Shown piece after piece: positions 63,721-64,000 of a stretch of 64,000 bases of DNA. Below the pieces are notes generated by a model. That model worked only from the letters and a program-made list of their open reading frames with translations, was not told where the DNA came from and did no database searches. Made by a program: the position numbers and the translations under genes. The stretch is from NCBI GenBank assembly GCA_029783825.1, contig JAREIK010002459.1:394636-458635 (forward strand). The letters run 5' to 3'. Within the stretch, counting starts at the first letter, position 1, and each line of letters starts with the position of its first letter. The DNA is from Sapria himalayana (Eukaryota; Streptophyta; Magnoliopsida; Malpighiales; Rafflesiaceae).

Positions 63721-64000
63721 AATAGACACATAGACAAGTATATAATTGAAAGCTAGACCAAATGATAAACATTAATATAGATATATAGATAGACAGATAG
63801 ATACACATAATTATATATATATATATATAATATATATATATATTATATAAAGATTAATAGATAGATAAATAGATAGATAAATCAACAAGTAGATAGACAA
63901 ATAGACAGACAAAGAGATAAATAAATAGATATACAAGATAGACAGATACAAAGACAGACAGATAAATAGATAGACAAATATATAGTAAAATAGAAAGATG

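Larger units (their letters stand above)
50501..64000 (-). repeat. Degenerate (TAGA)n satellite, right segment
   Basis: 13.5 kb of TAGA units with GACA, GATT, AATA and GAAA variants, reaching the window edge. Same strand as 12343-17316. Scattered (TA)n runs (for example 51990-52016, 59401-59428, 61452-61474 and 63818-63845). Minus-strand frames are stop-poor Ser-Ile-Tyr-Leu repeats. No gene, RNA or transposon insertion was recognised in this stretch. Confidence 0.95.

Noticed and set aside
1..64000. tRNA, rRNA or other structural RNA genes, and virus-derived sequence
   Set aside because: I saw no cloverleaf, box A/B pair or rRNA-like stretch, and no virus-type protein. A covariance-model scan would be the decisive test.

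Overview
The window looks like nuclear DNA of a flowering plant, and it holds no ordinary host gene. The reasons are CACTA (En/Spm) transposons with plant-type TNP2 and TNPA-like genes, a plant L1-type LINE whose ORF1 has a DUF4283/zinc-knuckle protein and whose ORF2 ends in RNase H, and kilobases of degenerate TCTA/TAGA satellite. The species cannot be told from the sequence. Every coding region I recognise belongs to a transposable element and is broken.

Layout. (1) 1-623: TCTA array. (2) 624-7529: CACTA-1, 6.9 kb, inserted in the array with an ATC target duplication. It carries a minus-strand, multi-exon pseudogene and a ~552-bp AT-rich tandem repeat inside a ~3-kb 5' intron. (3) 7533-12327: TCTA array. 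At 12315-12342 the array changes strand, and 12343-17316 is TAGA array. (4) 17327-25206: an old, 5'-truncated LINE (LINE-B), split by a younger full-length LINE (LINE-A, 18153-24623) with a 17-bp target duplication. (5) 25207-26950: TAGA array. (6) About 26953-50500: an old CACTA element (CACTA-3) with the full set of TNP2 and TNPA-like domains on the minus strand, split by CACTA-2 (27587-40850, CTA target duplication). CACTA-2 landed in the last exon of CACTA-3's TNPA-like gene. (7) 50501-64000: TAGA array to the end.

How it works together. It is a nested insertion record: the satellite is the substrate, CACTA-1, LINE-B and CACTA-3 entered it, then LINE-A entered LINE-B and CACTA-2 entered CACTA-3. 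CACTA-3 once encoded both proteins of the family. CACTA-1 and CACTA-2 lack the part of TNP2 expected to hold the catalytic core, so they would have depended on a transposase supplied in trans. Most nonsense codons sit where Gln, Arg or Trp is expected, which fits C-to-T decay of methylated DNA.

The parts least explained by known families are the three ~1.2-kb tandem units of CACTA-2 (28000-31775), each with perfect or near-perfect hairpins followed by a GC-rich triplet island; the ~552-bp AT-rich repeat shared by CACTA-1 and CACTA-2; and the 25-kb strand-switching tetranucleotide satellite.
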